From: an uncultured Cloacibacillus sp. | GTDB taxonomy: Bacteria; Synergistota; Synergistia; Synergistales; Synergistaceae | Direction: 5' to 3' | Assembly: GCA_900545755.1 (NCBI GenBank) | Contig: URAG01000019.1 | Coordinates: 1-33,778, forward strand | Length of the DNA: 33,778 nt | Shown here: positions 1-9,142 of the stretch, piece by piece | How positions within the stretch are numbered: the stretch's first letter is position 1 | Layout: each line of letters opens with the position of its first letter | Translations under genes and position numbers: made by a program | Notes under the pieces: model-generated | Database searches by the model: none | The model's input: only the letters and a program-made list of their open reading frames with translations | Told to the model about the DNA's origin: nothing

Positions 1-1
1 G

Positions 2-544
2 GTTCCGCTGCTTATATTGCTTGAACCGTACCGCATGAGACGGGTCTTCGCCTTCCTCGACCCGTGGGAGGACCCGCTCAACAGGGGATTCCAGGCGATT
101 CAGGGGCTTATCGCGTTCGCGAACGGAGGAACATGGGGTGCGGGGCTCGGGCATGGATTTCAGAAGCTGAACTATCTTCCCGCAGCATATACGGACTTCA
201 TATTCGCGGCGATAGGCGAAGAGCTCGGCTTCGCAGGCACAGCCTGCGTGCTCGCGCTCTTCGGCTTCTGGATGCTGCAGGCGCGCGCGACATATTTCCG
301 TACGCGCGACGATTTCAAGGCCTCGCTCACGTGGGGAATATCTCTAACGATTCTACTGCCGCTCGTCATTAACGTCGCGGGCGTCACTAAGATGATACCG
401 CTGACTGGAATGGCGCTGCCTTTCATCAGCTACGGCGGAACGTCGCTCGTCACGATGTGGGCGCGCGTCGGGCTGATACTGCGGCTTGAAAAGGACAGTT
501 ATTTGGAGGATGAGGATGATGACCGCAGAATTGCAGCGGCCTAA
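2..544 (+). CDS. ftsW: FtsW, septal peptidoglycan glycosyltransferase (3' part)
   Basis: The reading frame is open from the first complete codon, so the gene starts upstream of the window. The remaining ~180 residues are the C-terminal part of a SEDS-family membrane protein. Visible family features are the segment LNRGFQAIQG, the loop NYLPAAYTDFIFAAIGEELG, two hydrophobic helices, and the terminal signature PFISYGGTSLV. SEDS proteins polymerise lipid II into glycan strands at the septum together with a class B PBP. RodA is the main alternative, but direct linkage to murG, murC, murB, ftsQ, ftsA and ftsZ favours FtsW. The end overlaps the start of murG by about 29 bases, which suggests translational coupling. 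Confidence 0.95.
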   Translation, partial: VPLLILLEPYRMRRVFAFLDPWEDPLNRGFQAIQGLIAFANGGTWGAGLGHGFQKLNYLPAAYTDFIFAAIGEELGFAGTACVLALFGFWMLQARATYFRTRDDFKASLTWGISLTILLPLVINVAGVTKMIPLTGMALPFISYGGTSLVTMWARVGLILRLEKDSYLEDEDDDRRIAAA

Positions 545-1607
545 AAAGATAATTCTCGCTGCGGGAGGAACGGGCGGCCATATATGGCCGGCGCTCTCAT
601 TCGGCGCTTGGATAAATAAAAATCATCCTGAGTGCGCAGTGCGCTATGTCTGCGGCTCGCGTCCGCTTGAACGCGAGATTTACGCCGCGGCGCATACGGA
701 GCCAGTGGTGTTGCCCGCCGACGGCTCTCCGCTCGCCGGACGCGGCCTCGGCCAGAAGGCGGCGCGGCTACGCGCGTTGTTTGCGTCTTACGGCAAGGCG
801 TCGGCGCTGGTGAAGGACTTTGCGCCTGATGCGGCGCTTGTCTTCGGCGGCTATCTTTCACTGCCGGTGATAATGGCGTGCCGCCGCGCCGGCGTGCGCT
901 GCGCGTTGCAGGAGCAGAACGCGCGCGCAGGCAAAGTCACGCGCCTCGCGTCGAAACTTGGAATGGAAATTTACAGCGGTTGGAGCGAATGCGCACCTCT
1001 GCCGAAAAAGAAATTCATCCGCACCGGCGTCCCGGTGCGTGATTTTGCGCTTCCCGCGCGCGGCGAAGCGTGGAAAAATTTAGAGCTTGAGGGCGAAGTC
1101 CCCGACGGCCCTATCGTTGTAGCGATGACTGGATCGCTCGGCAGCCGCTCCGTGAGGGACGAGCTGTGCCAAGCAGCGGGGGAGGAGCCCTTCAAGGGTT
1201 GGAACTTTGTATTCGCCGCAGTTGCGGACCAGCTTGAGCGTCCCTCGCAGAACGTTTGGCTGCTTCCCAAGGTCTGGGACGCGGCGAAGCTTTACGGCCT
1301 CGCGGATATGCTCGTGCTGCGCGCCGGGGGGTCGACGCTGACGGAAGCCGCGGTGCTCGGCCTTCCGGCACTTGTCGTGCCGTGGATGCAGGCGGCGGAC
1401 AACCACCAGTTTTACAACGCGCTCGCCTTCGCGGGCGAAAACGAAGGAATGATATGGACGGAGAACGATGGGCATGAGGCGCTCGTTTCGTCGCTCCTGA
1501 GATTGAACGGGATAAAAGGGAAAAATCGTAAAAAGGCGGGAGATTTGAGTGGGCGCGGAGGGGCGATCTGCGAGAATCTGTGGAGCTTGCTCTTTCCCGC
1601 CGTGTAG
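516..1607 (+). CDS. murG: MurG, lipid II-forming GlcNAc transferase
   Basis: UDP-GlcNAc:undecaprenyl-PP-MurNAc-pentapeptide GlcNAc transferase, the last cytoplasmic step of lipid II synthesis at the inner face of the membrane. About 363 residues, normal for the family. The N-terminal glycine loop AAGGTGGHIWPAL lies near residues 15-27. The C-terminal UDP-GlcNAc site shows RAGGSTLTEAAVLGLPAL followed by DNHQ. The frame is open from a TTG at 486, but ATG 516 (or 519) is preferred because GGAGGA at 505-510 sits 5-8 bases upstream. The gene overlaps the ftsW end and is followed 22 bases later by murC. Family identity is secure. The exact start among 510, 516 and 519 is not. Confidence 0.96.
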   Translation: MMTAELQRPKKIILAAGGTGGHIWPALSFGAWINKNHPECAVRYVCGSRPLEREIYAAAHTEPVVLPADGSPLAGRGLGQKAARLRALFASYGKASALVKDFAPDAALVFGGYLSLPVIMACRRAGVRCALQEQNARAGKVTRLASKLGMEIYSGWSECAPLPKKKFIRTGVPVRDFALPARGEAWKNLELEGEVPDGPIVVAMTGSLGSRSVRDELCQAAGEEPFKGWNFVFAAVADQLERPSQNVWLLPKVWDAAKLYGLADMLVLRAGGSTLTEAAVLGLPALVVPWMQAADNHQFYNALAFAGENEGMIWTENDGHEALVSSLLRLNGIKGKNRKKAGDLSGRGGAICENLWSLLFPAV

Positions 1608-1629
1608 GCGAAGGGAGAACTGCGCTGAA

Positions 1630-3042
1630 ATGGAGAATAGGGACGTCAACCTTAAAAATAAAAGCATCCATCTTATGGGCATAGGCGGCGCGGGCATGAG
1701 CGGCCTCGCACTGCTGCTTGACCAGATAGGCTGCAAAGTCTCGGGCTGCGACGCCGTGAAGACCTCGTATATAAAACATCTCGAAGAACGTAACATTCCG
1801 GTAATTATAGGACACGAAGCGAAGCACATAGACGAGTTCATGCCGAACATCCTAGTCTACTCAAGCGCGATACCGAACGACCATCCTGAGATACTCAAGG
1901 CGTGGCAGCAGGGGATACAGGTCTCGCGCCGCGCCGAGGTGCTCAGCCAGATATTCAACGTCCGCCGCGGCGTCGGCGTCGCGGGGACGCACGGCAAAAC
2001 GACGACGTCGTCGATGATTTCGCTCATCGCCGAAGAGGCGGGGGCCGACCCTACGATAGCGATAGGCGGCGACGTGCTCCAGATAGGGACGAACGCGAAG
2101 CTCGGGCAGAGTGACTATATGGTTGCCGAGCTGGACGAAAGCGACCGTTCGTTCGTGTACTTCCATCCCGAAATTTCCGTCATCACGAACATAGACTGGG
2201 ACCATCGCGACCACTACATGACATTCAAGTCGGTGACGGACGCCTTCGCGGAATTTCTCTCAAATTCTAAGCGCGAGGGGAAAATCATCATGTGCATGGA
2301 GGACGGAGGCATCCGTCGCCTGCGCGAAGAATATGCTGTAAACGGCGTGATAGAGACCTACGGCTGGGGGCGCACGTGGAACTGGGGGGCGGCCGAGGTC
2401 AGCCACCACGAGGGCGGCGGCGTCGCCTACAGGCTCTTCCACGACGGAAAAGACCTCGGCCGCGTCGAGCTCTCCGTCTCCGGCGAGCACAACGTGCTGA
2501 ACTCGCTCGCGGCATACGCCGCGTCGCACGAGATGGGCATTGAGCACGAGGCCATACTCAAGGGGCTGAAAAGCTTCCGCGGCGCGAAGCGCCGCCTCCA
2601 GAAGATGGGCGAGGTCAACGACATATTGATCTACGACGACTATGGCCACCACCCGAACGAGATTTCAGCGACGCTCTCCACAGTGCGCCGGATATTCCCC
2701 GACCGCCGCATCGTAGCTGTCTTCCAGCCGCACCGCTTCAGCCGCACCGCGGCGCTCTACAGGGAGTTCGCCGAGGCGCTTTCCCTTGCCGACAGAGCCT
2801 TCATACTGCCTGTATACGGCTCGGATGAACGCCCGATAGAGGGCGTCTCGTCACAGCTCATTTTCGACGCGGCCTCCGACGACATGCGCTCGCATTACGA
2901 GCTTTCTGGCAACTTCGACGACCTCATCACTTCCGTCTGCAAGGCCGCTCGCTCCGGAGACATTATACTGACCATAGGCGCCGGTTCTGTCGGCACGCTC
3001 GGCCAGAAAATCGCTGAGAAGCTTGGGGAGATGTCGGCCTGA
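1630..3042 (+). CDS. murC: MurC, UDP-N-acetylmuramate-L-alanine ligase
   Basis: ATP-dependent cytoplasmic ligase adding L-Ala to UDP-MurNAc, the first amino acid of the peptidoglycan stem. About 470 residues, typical of MurC. The Mur ligase N-domain shows GIGGAGMSG (residues 17-25). The ATP loop is GTHGKTT (about 119-125). Central-domain motifs NIDWDHRDHY and C-terminal HHPNEISATL and QPHRFSRTAAL are present. An open frame extends upstream to 1549, but the residues before ATG 1630 overlap murG and look non-homologous. AAGGGAG at 1611-1617 lies 12 bases before ATG 1630. The stop is adjacent to the murB start. Confidence 0.97.
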   Translation: MENRDVNLKNKSIHLMGIGGAGMSGLALLLDQIGCKVSGCDAVKTSYIKHLEERNIPVIIGHEAKHIDEFMPNILVYSSAIPNDHPEILKAWQQGIQVSRRAEVLSQIFNVRRGVGVAGTHGKTTTSSMISLIAEEAGADPTIAIGGDVLQIGTNAKLGQSDYMVAELDESDRSFVYFHPEISVITNIDWDHRDHYMTFKSVTDAFAEFLSNSKREGKIIMCMEDGGIRRLREEYAVNGVIETYGWGRTWNWGAAEVSHHEGGGVAYRLFHDGKDLGRVELSVSGEHNVLNSLAAYAASHEMGIEHEAILKGLKSFRGAKRRLQKMGEVNDILIYDDYGHHPNEISATLSTVRRIFPDRRIVAVFQPHRFSRTAALYREFAEALSLADRAFILPVYGSDERPIEGVSSQLIFDAASDDMRSHYELSGNFDDLITSVCKAARSGDIILTIGAGSVGTLGQKIAEKLGEMSA

Positions 3043-3043
3043 T

Positions 3044-3928
3044 ATGGCGGGCTGCGAAATCTTTAAAAATTTCTCTCTAAGGGAGTTCAACACCTGGGGC
3101 AGCGGCGGGTGCTGCCTCTGGCTCGCCGCGCCGCGCTCGGCTGACGAGGCAGTCGCTTTCGTACGTTCCGGCATGGCGTCTGGCGACGCCGTCTACGTCC
3201 TCGGCGGCGGGTCGAACGTCCTCGTCCAGGACGGGCTGCTTGAAGCCGGCGTCATATCATGCGCACGCATGATCGGCATAAAATTGACCGAAAAGCGCGA
3301 TGGCGCCGAAGCGGAAATAGAGGCTGGCTATCCGGTTAAAAAACTGCTCGCGCTCGCCGTTGAAAAAAATCTCGGCGGCCTTGAATTCCTCACCGGAATC
3401 CCCGGCACCGTAGGCGGCGCGCTCTGCGGCAACGCTGGGGCCGGAGGCGTCAGCTTCGCGCCGCTCGTCGAAAAAATCGAAACGATCTCCCAAAAGGGGG
3501 AAGTCCGTCTATGGGACTCCAGTGAGCTCCGTTGGAGCTACCGCGCCTCGCCGTGGGGAAGCGAAAGCCCGTTCATGATAACGCGCGCCTTCATGCGCGT
3601 CCCGTTTTCATTGAAAGATAATATTATTAAAAATATAAGACATTATTCGTCGCTCAAGAAGGGACAGCCGATAGGTGCGAAGACTGCTGGCTGCGTTTTT
3701 AAAAATCCGCCGCAGGCCCCGGCGGGGCTGCTTCTAGACAAATGCGGCTGCAAGGGGCTCGCTCTGGGCGGAGCCGTAGTCTCGCAGCATCACGCGAATT
3801 TTATCGAGAACCGCGGCAGCGCTTCGTCGTCTGAAATTTTCAGCCTCGCGGAGAAGTGCCGCGCGCGCGTCTTCGGCGAGTTTGGGATAAAATTGGAATA
3901 TGAAATCAAATTCTTTGGGGCGTTTTAA
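3044..3928 (+). CDS. murB: MurB, UDP-N-acetylenolpyruvoylglucosamine reductase
   Basis: FAD- and NADPH-dependent reductase that makes UDP-MurNAc. About 294 residues. FAD-binding motifs include VLGGGSNVLVQDG and GLEFLTGIPGTVGGALCGNAGA. The SYRAS segment and the C-terminal LLLDKCGCKGL...GGAVVSQHHANFIEN are typical. The size and the absence of the long type I insertion suggest type II MurB. The usual catalytic serine of the G-S-x-F-K-N-P motif is replaced by Cys217 (AGCVFKNPP). ATG 3044 is taken as the start, one base after the murC stop. GGGGAG at 3025-3030 is a somewhat distant Shine-Dalgarno. The 3' end overlaps ftsQ by 29 bases. Confidence 0.96.
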   Translation: MAGCEIFKNFSLREFNTWGSGGCCLWLAAPRSADEAVAFVRSGMASGDAVYVLGGGSNVLVQDGLLEAGVISCARMIGIKLTEKRDGAEAEIEAGYPVKKLLALAVEKNLGGLEFLTGIPGTVGGALCGNAGAGGVSFAPLVEKIETISQKGEVRLWDSSELRWSYRASPWGSESPFMITRAFMRVPFSLKDNIIKNIRHYSSLKKGQPIGAKTAGCVFKNPPQAPAGLLLDKCGCKGLALGGAVVSQHHANFIENRGSASSSEIFSLAEKCRARVFGEFGIKLEYEIKFFGAF

Positions 3929-4778
3929 GCGCAGGAGGAAATTCAAAAAATTTCTGATAATCCTCTGCGCGCTCGCCGCAGGGCTGCTCGCCGCCGCTGA
4001 GGCGCGCTTTGCGGTCTCTCGCGTCAGCATCATAGAACAGCAACCGTCCGGCGCCCTGCCGCAATATGTGCTTTGGGGGACTATACCGTCTGAACGAGAG
4101 CGCTTCTGGCCGTCGTTCTGGCTGCACCGCAAAGAATACAAGAATTTGATCGAGGCTTATTATCCCGTAGAGATCGACGTCTCGCTTACCGGCTGGGGCA
4201 GATTTATCGTAAGCGTGCGCCCGCTCGTCCCTGTCTACCGCGTATATTGGGGCGGGCGCTTCTGGTATCTCTCTGCCGAAGGCAAATTTTGGCTGTCTTC
4301 GCTCGCGGAGAATCGGATCATCGACGGCGGCGGAGCGGATAAGCGTCCAGTTCTTTCGTGGGGGGCTGACCGCGCCACGCCGATAGACATGGCGGCATCC
4401 GAAGGCAACATCTTCCGATCAAGCCTTCCTCTCCCACTTATCTCGCGCTGGTACGCGCAGATCAACGCGCTGAAGCTTGCGCCATACGTTAAATACGTGC
4501 AGGCGGGCGCGAAGGAGGGAACGCCGGTCGTGCGCCTTATCCTCTATCGCCCCGGAACAAAGGAAAACGGCGCTCAGCTGCTGCTGCCGGACGACGCGGA
4601 GCGGTGGGCCGAAGCTGTGCTTGCTGTGAGGAAACTTTATGGCGCGCTTGAAAATATGCCGCCTGACATCTTCATCGACTGCACTTATAAGGATAAAATA
4701 CTTCTGCGCAATACAGGAGCGGGCGAAAAGGAGGAAAAGAAGGCCGAAAGCGCAAAAAATAAAAAACAAAGTCCTTGA
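3900..4778 (+). CDS. ftsQ: FtsQ/DivIB-type cell division protein
   Basis: About 292 residues. A short basic N-terminus (RFKRRRKFKK) is followed by one hydrophobic segment at roughly residues 18-35. The remainder is extracytoplasmic and rich in Trp and Tyr, and ends in a lysine/glutamate-rich tail. This is the topology of FtsQ, which bridges early and late divisome proteins through a periplasmic POTRA and beta domain. The sequence itself is divergent and I recognise no strict motif, so the call leans on topology, size and position between murB and ftsA. ATG 3900 overlaps the murB 3' end. No strong Shine-Dalgarno is visible, consistent with coupling to murB. Confidence 0.75.
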   Translation: MKSNSLGRFKRRRKFKKFLIILCALAAGLLAAAEARFAVSRVSIIEQQPSGALPQYVLWGTIPSERERFWPSFWLHRKEYKNLIEAYYPVEIDVSLTGWGRFIVSVRPLVPVYRVYWGGRFWYLSAEGKFWLSSLAENRIIDGGGADKRPVLSWGADRATPIDMAASEGNIFRSSLPLPLISRWYAQINALKLAPYVKYVQAGAKEGTPVVRLILYRPGTKENGAQLLLPDDAERWAEAVLAVRKLYGALENMPPDIFIDCTYKDKILLRNTGAGEKEEKKAESAKNKKQSP

Positions 4779-4802
4779 CTTTACTCCAAGGGCGCGGACG
4801 TA

Positions 4803-4831
4803 TTTATATAAAAAGGGTTATAAGGTAGAAT
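4803..4831 (+). promoter_or_regulatory. Possible sigma70-type promoter for ftsA-ftsZ
   Basis: TAGAAT at 4826-4831 is a good -10 match. TTTATA at 4803-4808 is a 4/6 match for -35, with a 17-base spacer. It lies in the 91-base ftsQ-ftsA gap, the largest gap in this part of the cluster, about 40 bases before the ftsA start. A TTGACT at 4775-4780 overlaps the ftsQ stop but has no -10 at a good distance. Confidence 0.4.
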
Positions 4832-4869
4832 AGACGTGAGATCATATCCCTAGAGAGAGGGGTTTTAAT

Positions 4870-6219
4870 TTGTTTAAGAAAACTTCAAGCTACCGTCATG
4901 ATATAGAACCGGATCTGCTCGTCGGCCTCGACCTCGGGACAAGTAAGGTGACTGTCGTCGTAGCGGAGCGCGGCACGGAGGGAGACGAAGCGCAGATAAT
5001 CGGCGTCGGCCAGGCGCCGTCGAACGGCATCCGAAAGGGGCTCATCGTAAACCTCGATCAGGCTGTTAAATCCGTGCGCCAAGCCGTCAGCGACGCCCAG
5101 AATATGGTAGGGCAGGACATCGGCGAAGTCACCGTCGCATTCGGAGGCGGCGAGGTGACGAGCGTCCGCTCTAAGGGCATGGTCTCGCTTGGGCGCACTC
5201 CACGCCCCGTAATGCGCCTCGACATAGAGCGCGTCATAGACGCCGCGCAGGCCGACGTCGTCGTGCCGGCGAACCAGACGATACTGCACACGATACCGGT
5301 CGAGTATTCGCTCGACGGCAACGTCGGTATAGACGACCCGCTCGGCATGAACGCTATGCGCCTCGACATCGAGGTGCAGTCGATAATCGTGCCGACCGCG
5401 ACGATACAGAACGTCATGAACTGCGTCAGCCGCGCTGGGCTCGACGTGAACGGCCTCGTAATAAAGCCGCTTGCCGCCGCGCTTGGGGTGCTTACGCCGG
5501 AGGATGCGCTCGCAGGAGCCGCGGTCGTCGATATCGGAGGCGGCACGACTGGAGTTGCTGTGTTCGCCGACGGGCGGCCGAAACACCTAGGCCTTATCCC
5601 TGTCGGCGGCGATCACATAACGAACGACCTCGGCAACGTTATGCGCCTGCCGCTCAACAAGGCTGAGGAGCTCAAACGCACTGTCTCTCTGCGCCCAGAC
5701 TTCGCGCCAGATGAGACGATAAGCTTTACACACAGCTCGCGCGAGTTCGACATATCCAAAGCCGATCTCTACGACATAGTCCGCTGCCGTCTAGAGGAGC
5801 TTGCCGACGAGCTCATAAAGCCGCAGATAAAGGCGTCGCGCGTCACGCTGCTGCCTGGCGGCATGTTACTCACAGGCGGCGTCTCGAAGACTGAGGGCAT
5901 CGACGAATTTATGCTCGACGTGATGGACCTTCCAGCGAGAATAGCTGTTCCGGTCGACGCAAACCGTATGCCTCCCGGACGCAATACGCAGGAATATTCG
6001 TCTGCCGCCGGCATAATCAAATATATTCTGACGCGGGAGCGCGACCCGTTCCGCTATCTCGACAACCCCTCGATAGGAGTTGGCAAGGCGGAAGCGCCTA
6101 AGATGCAGGCTTACGTACCGCCGGTCGGCGACGGTCCGCAGACAGGCCAAAAGGAAAAGAAAGACGGCGGCTTCAACCCTCTGAAGTCGATAGGCGATAT
6201 GTTCAAGGATCTCTTTTAG
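4870..6219 (+). CDS. ftsA: FtsA, actin-like Z-ring membrane anchor
   Basis: Actin-fold ATPase that tethers FtsZ to the membrane and recruits late division proteins. About 449 residues. Phosphate-1 motif VGLDLGTSK (residues 18-26), phosphate-2 motif VVDIGGGTTGVAVF, adenosine motif LTGGVSKTEG, and the SHS2 1C region between them are all present. The last residues, GFNPLKSIGDMFKDLF, form an amphipathic helix matching the membrane-targeting sequence of FtsA. The start is TTG 4870, preceded by AGAGAGGGG (about 4854-4862). No ATG or GTG lies between it and the first conserved motif. ftsZ follows 26 bases after the stop. Confidence 0.97.
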   Translation: MFKKTSSYRHDIEPDLLVGLDLGTSKVTVVVAERGTEGDEAQIIGVGQAPSNGIRKGLIVNLDQAVKSVRQAVSDAQNMVGQDIGEVTVAFGGGEVTSVRSKGMVSLGRTPRPVMRLDIERVIDAAQADVVVPANQTILHTIPVEYSLDGNVGIDDPLGMNAMRLDIEVQSIIVPTATIQNVMNCVSRAGLDVNGLVIKPLAAALGVLTPEDALAGAAVVDIGGGTTGVAVFADGRPKHLGLIPVGGDHITNDLGNVMRLPLNKAEELKRTVSLRPDFAPDETISFTHSSREFDISKADLYDIVRCRLEELADELIKPQIKASRVTLLPGGMLLTGGVSKTEGIDEFMLDVMDLPARIAVPVDANRMPPGRNTQEYSSAAGIIKYILTRERDPFRYLDNPSIGVGKAEAPKMQAYVPPVGDGPQTGQKEKKDGGFNPLKSIGDMFKDLF

Positions 6220-6245
6220 AGGCTTTTTGTGCGGAGGTTTGAATA

Positions 6246-7568
6246 ATGGATTCAATGTCCGAAATTTTTCAGCTCGATAAATCGAATTTCCCGGCGCGCG
6301 AGGTTATCAAGGTAATCGGCGTCGGCGGCGCGGGGAACAACGCGCTGAACCACATCATACGCGGCGGCGTCACCGGCGTTGAGTTTATCGCTGCGAACAC
6401 CGACATCGCGCACCTTGAGCTCTCAGAGGCTTCCTGCCGCATCATCCTAGGCAAGGAGCTCACCAAAGGGCTCGGCGCTGGCTCGGACCCGGAGATCGGC
6501 TGCAAGTCCGCGATGGAATCGCGCGAGGAACTGCGCTCTGTCGTAGAAGGTGCAGACATGGTATTCGTAGCCGCCGGCATGGGCGGCGGCACAGGAACAG
6601 GAGCCGCGCCCGTCATCGCGGGAATCGCAAAGGAAGCGGGGGCGCTTGTCGTGGCTGTCGTTACGCTGCCCTTTACCTTTGAAGGGCGGCGCAGGATACG
6701 CCAGGCGAACATGGGCATCGAGCAGCTGCGCGACAAGGTGGACGCGCTCATCGTGATACCGAACGACAGGCTTCTCAACGTCACGGATAAGAAAACATCG
6801 GTCAACGACGCCTTCAAGATGGCTGACGGCGTGCTCCATCAGGCGGTGCAGGGCGTCACGGACCTTATCAAGCGCCCCGGCCTTGTCAACGTCGACTTCG
6901 CCGACGTCAAGACTATTATGTCGAACGCCGGAACCGCGATTATGGGCATAGGCGAAGGCTACGGCGAAAAACGTGCTGCGACGGCGGCCTACAATGCGAT
7001 CAACAGCCCGCTCATGGACTGTAGGATGAGCGGTGCGAAGGGTATACTCTTCAACATCACCGGCGGAGCGAGCGTCGGCATCCATGAGATAAACGAAGCG
7101 ATAAGCATCATCACGGAGGCCGCCGACGAGGACGCCTTTATCATCTGGGGCCACGTCTTCGACCCAGAGATGGAAGATGCGATACAGATCACAGTCATCG
7201 CAACCGGCTTCGACGACAAGGAGGAGAAGCCAGCGCCGGCTCCGCAGACGCCTACCGCAAGGACGGCTTTCCCGCATAGACAGTCCGCGCAGCAGCAGCG
7301 TCCCGCGTCGACCGGAGTGACGACGCAGGGGCTTGACATCGCGGCTGTGAAGAACCTCAACAACTACACTGCTTCGAAAATGGCGGCTGTGCAGCAGCCT
7401 AAGGCGCCAGAGTCTGAGAAGCAGCCCGAGCCGCAGCCGAAGAAGGCCGAACAGGTGAAACCCATGGCGCCGCAGCAGCAGGGCGACGAGGATCTCTTCC
7501 AGAGAAGCGGTGCGCCGGTCGACCAGTATGACACGCCATCGTTCCTGAGACGGAGGCGCGACTCCTGA
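6246..7568 (+). CDS. ftsZ: FtsZ, tubulin-like division GTPase
   Basis: GTPase that polymerises into the Z ring at midcell. 440 residues. The nucleotide-binding start is [14 protein letters not shown]. The tubulin signature GGGTGTGA is at residues 113-120. The T7 synergy region [11 protein letters not shown] is present. After about residue 320 there is a flexible Gln/Pro/Ala/Lys-rich linker, then the conserved C-terminal peptide [11 protein letters not shown] that binds FtsA. GGAGG at 6233-6237 lies 8 bases before ATG 6246. The stop overlaps the apparent CTG start of the next gene. Confidence 0.98.
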   Translation: MDSMSEIFQLDKSNFPAREVIKVIGVGGAGNNALNHIIRGGVTGVEFIAANTDIAHLELSEASCRIILGKELTKGLGAGSDPEIGCKSAMESREELRSVVEGADMVFVAAGMGGGTGTGAAPVIAGIAKEAGALVVAVVTLPFTFEGRRRIRQANMGIEQLRDKVDALIVIPNDRLLNVTDKKTSVNDAFKMADGVLHQAVQGVTDLIKRPGLVNVDFADVKTIMSNAGTAIMGIGEGYGEKRAATAAYNAINSPLMDCRMSGAKGILFNITGGASVGIHEINEAISIITEAADEDAFIIWGHVFDPEMEDAIQITVIATGFDDKEEKPAPAPQTPTARTAFPHRQSAQQQRPASTGVTTQGLDIAAVKNLNNYTASKMAAVQQPKAPESEKQPEPQPKKAEQVKPMAPQQQGDEDLFQRSGAPVDQYDTPSFLRRRRDS

Positions 7569-9097
7569 AAAAGCAGCGCGCGTCAGTCGCCCGCCCCGTC
7601 AAGGTTACAGCATGGCAGAGCTGGGACGAATACAGAAGAGACGAAGAATGGATAAAAGAACTGCCCAAGGGAGGAGATTTGCCTTGGGCTCTCTTTTATC
7701 CGGCTGACTATTCTATAGGCGCGGCGAGCCTTGGTTATCAATACGTATTTCAGAAGCTGCGCGAACTCGGCGCAGCGGCCGAGCGCTTCTTCGCCTCGCC
7801 TGTGCCTTACCGTTCCGTCGACGCCGACACTATGCTCGAACGCTTTCCTATCGTTACCGCGAGCATTGCGTACGAGTGCGACATACCGGTTTTCTTCAGA
7901 TGGCTCCATGGTGCGGGCATCCCGCTTTTTCCTGAGGAGCGCGAAGATGGCGGCTTCCCGGTCGTCGGCATGGGCGGCGCTCTGACTTACATCAATCCCC
8001 TCGCAGCATCAGGTGTCTGCGACTTCGTAATACTCGGCGACGGCATGGACGTTATAGGCGATGTCGCCGGAGTTCTGCGCCGTTACGGCGGCGGCAGCCG
8101 CGCGAAGCTGTGGCGCGAGCTTGCGGAGATCCCGACGGTTTTTGTGCCGCCCGTTCATATGAGAGAATGTCTTGAAAAATCAAATCTGCGTATCGCGCGC
8201 GAGCTCTCGCTCGACGGCCCGTATCCGATGCACAGCGTATGGACGACGCAGCGCGGAGCTTTCGGTAAGACGCTGCTGCTTGAACTCCAACGCGGCTGCG
8301 CGCGTTCATGCTCGTACTGCACATTGCCGCAGTGCTTCGGGCGTATGCGCTTCCGTAAGTTCGAGACGATAGAGAAGGCGGTAGACGAGATAACGACGCG
8401 CTTCGACATTCCGCAGGCCGGCCTCGTCACGCCAGAGGCGGGGGATTACCCGTTCATCGCACCGCTTCTTGCAAAGCTCAGAGAAAAAGAAATCTGCGTC
8501 TCTTTCGCGTCGCTGCGCCTTGACAGGCTGACGCCGGATATGGTGGCTGCGACGTCCGAGAGCGGACGGCGCAGCGTTACTGTCGCGCCGGAGACCGGAA
8601 GCGACAGCTTGCGCTTCGCTTGCGGCAAGAAGTTCACGAATGACCTCGTAGTCGAAAAGCTTGCGATGGCGCGCGGTCTCGGCATCGACAAGGCGAAGCT
8701 CTACTTCATGGTCGGCCTTCCAGGCGAGACAGGAGAGGACGTCTCCGCTATAACGGACTTGTGCCGCCGCATAATAGACGAGACGGGGCTCGCGCTCACG
8801 CTCTCCGTCAATCCGTTCGTTCCGAAACCGCGAACGCCGTGGAGCGTGGAAAATTTCGCCGAAATCCGCACAATTAAAGGAAAATATGAGAAAATAAAAA
8901 AGGAGATGCGGAGCATAACGAAAAAGACGCCGCAGCTCCGTCTCACCGGAGTCAAGGAGGCGGAGACGGAATTCCGTCTCGCGTGGTACGGATATAAAGA
9001 AAGCGCTACCCTCGCCGCCGCCGTTGAAAACGGCGAAACGCGCCTGCCCGAAGGCAACAGGGCTGAAGCGGCGGAGGAGATCGCGAAGTTCATCTAG
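7565..9097 (+). CDS. Radical SAM protein (YgiQ/TIGR03960-like), apparent CTG start
   Basis: The radical SAM iron-sulfur motif CARSCSYC (Cys245, Cys249 and Cys252 from the CTG start) is plain. It follows an N-terminal region resembling the uncharacterised TIGR03960-type family ([24 protein letters not shown]...VILGDG). A TIM-barrel half follows, with [12 protein letters not shown] and FMVGLPGET. The substrate is unknown. The first ATG/GTG/TTG-type start is TTG 7679, but homologous-looking sequence ([23 protein letters not shown]) continues upstream without a stop to 7532. CTG 7565 overlaps the ftsZ TGA and has GGAGG (7552-7556) exactly 8 bases upstream. TTG 7679 has GGAGG only 4 bases away. 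The upstream start is therefore favoured but needs proof. Confidence 0.88.
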   Translation: MKKQRASVARPVKVTAWQSWDEYRRDEEWIKELPKGGDLPWALFYPADYSIGAASLGYQYVFQKLRELGAAAERFFASPVPYRSVDADTMLERFPIVTASIAYECDIPVFFRWLHGAGIPLFPEEREDGGFPVVGMGGALTYINPLAASGVCDFVILGDGMDVIGDVAGVLRRYGGGSRAKLWRELAEIPTVFVPPVHMRECLEKSNLRIARELSLDGPYPMHSVWTTQRGAFGKTLLLELQRGCARSCSYCTLPQCFGRMRFRKFETIEKAVDEITTRFDIPQAGLVTPEAGDYPFIAPLLAKLREKEICVSFASLRLDRLTPDMVAATSESGRRSVTVAPETGSDSLRFACGKKFTNDLVVEKLAMARGLGIDKAKLYFMVGLPGETGEDVSAITDLCRRIIDETGLALTLSVNPFVPKPRTPWSVENFAEIRTIKGKYEKIKKEMRSITKKTPQLRLTGVKEAETEFRLAWYGYKESATLAAAVENGETRLPEGNRAEAAEEIAKFI

Positions 9098-9142
9098 TAG
9101 CGGACGCGTCGCGTCTGCAATCGGTACGGAGGTATTCTCTTC

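Noticed and set aside
4775..4803. TTGACT at the ftsQ stop as the main ftsA promoter -35
   Set aside because: The hexamer at 17 bases (ACGTAT) is a poor -10. The TAGAAT at 4826 with TTTATA is a better pair.
6447..7277. Antisense 276-codon frame over ftsZ
   Set aside because: It lies wholly opposite ftsZ, with biased composition and no recognisable motif.
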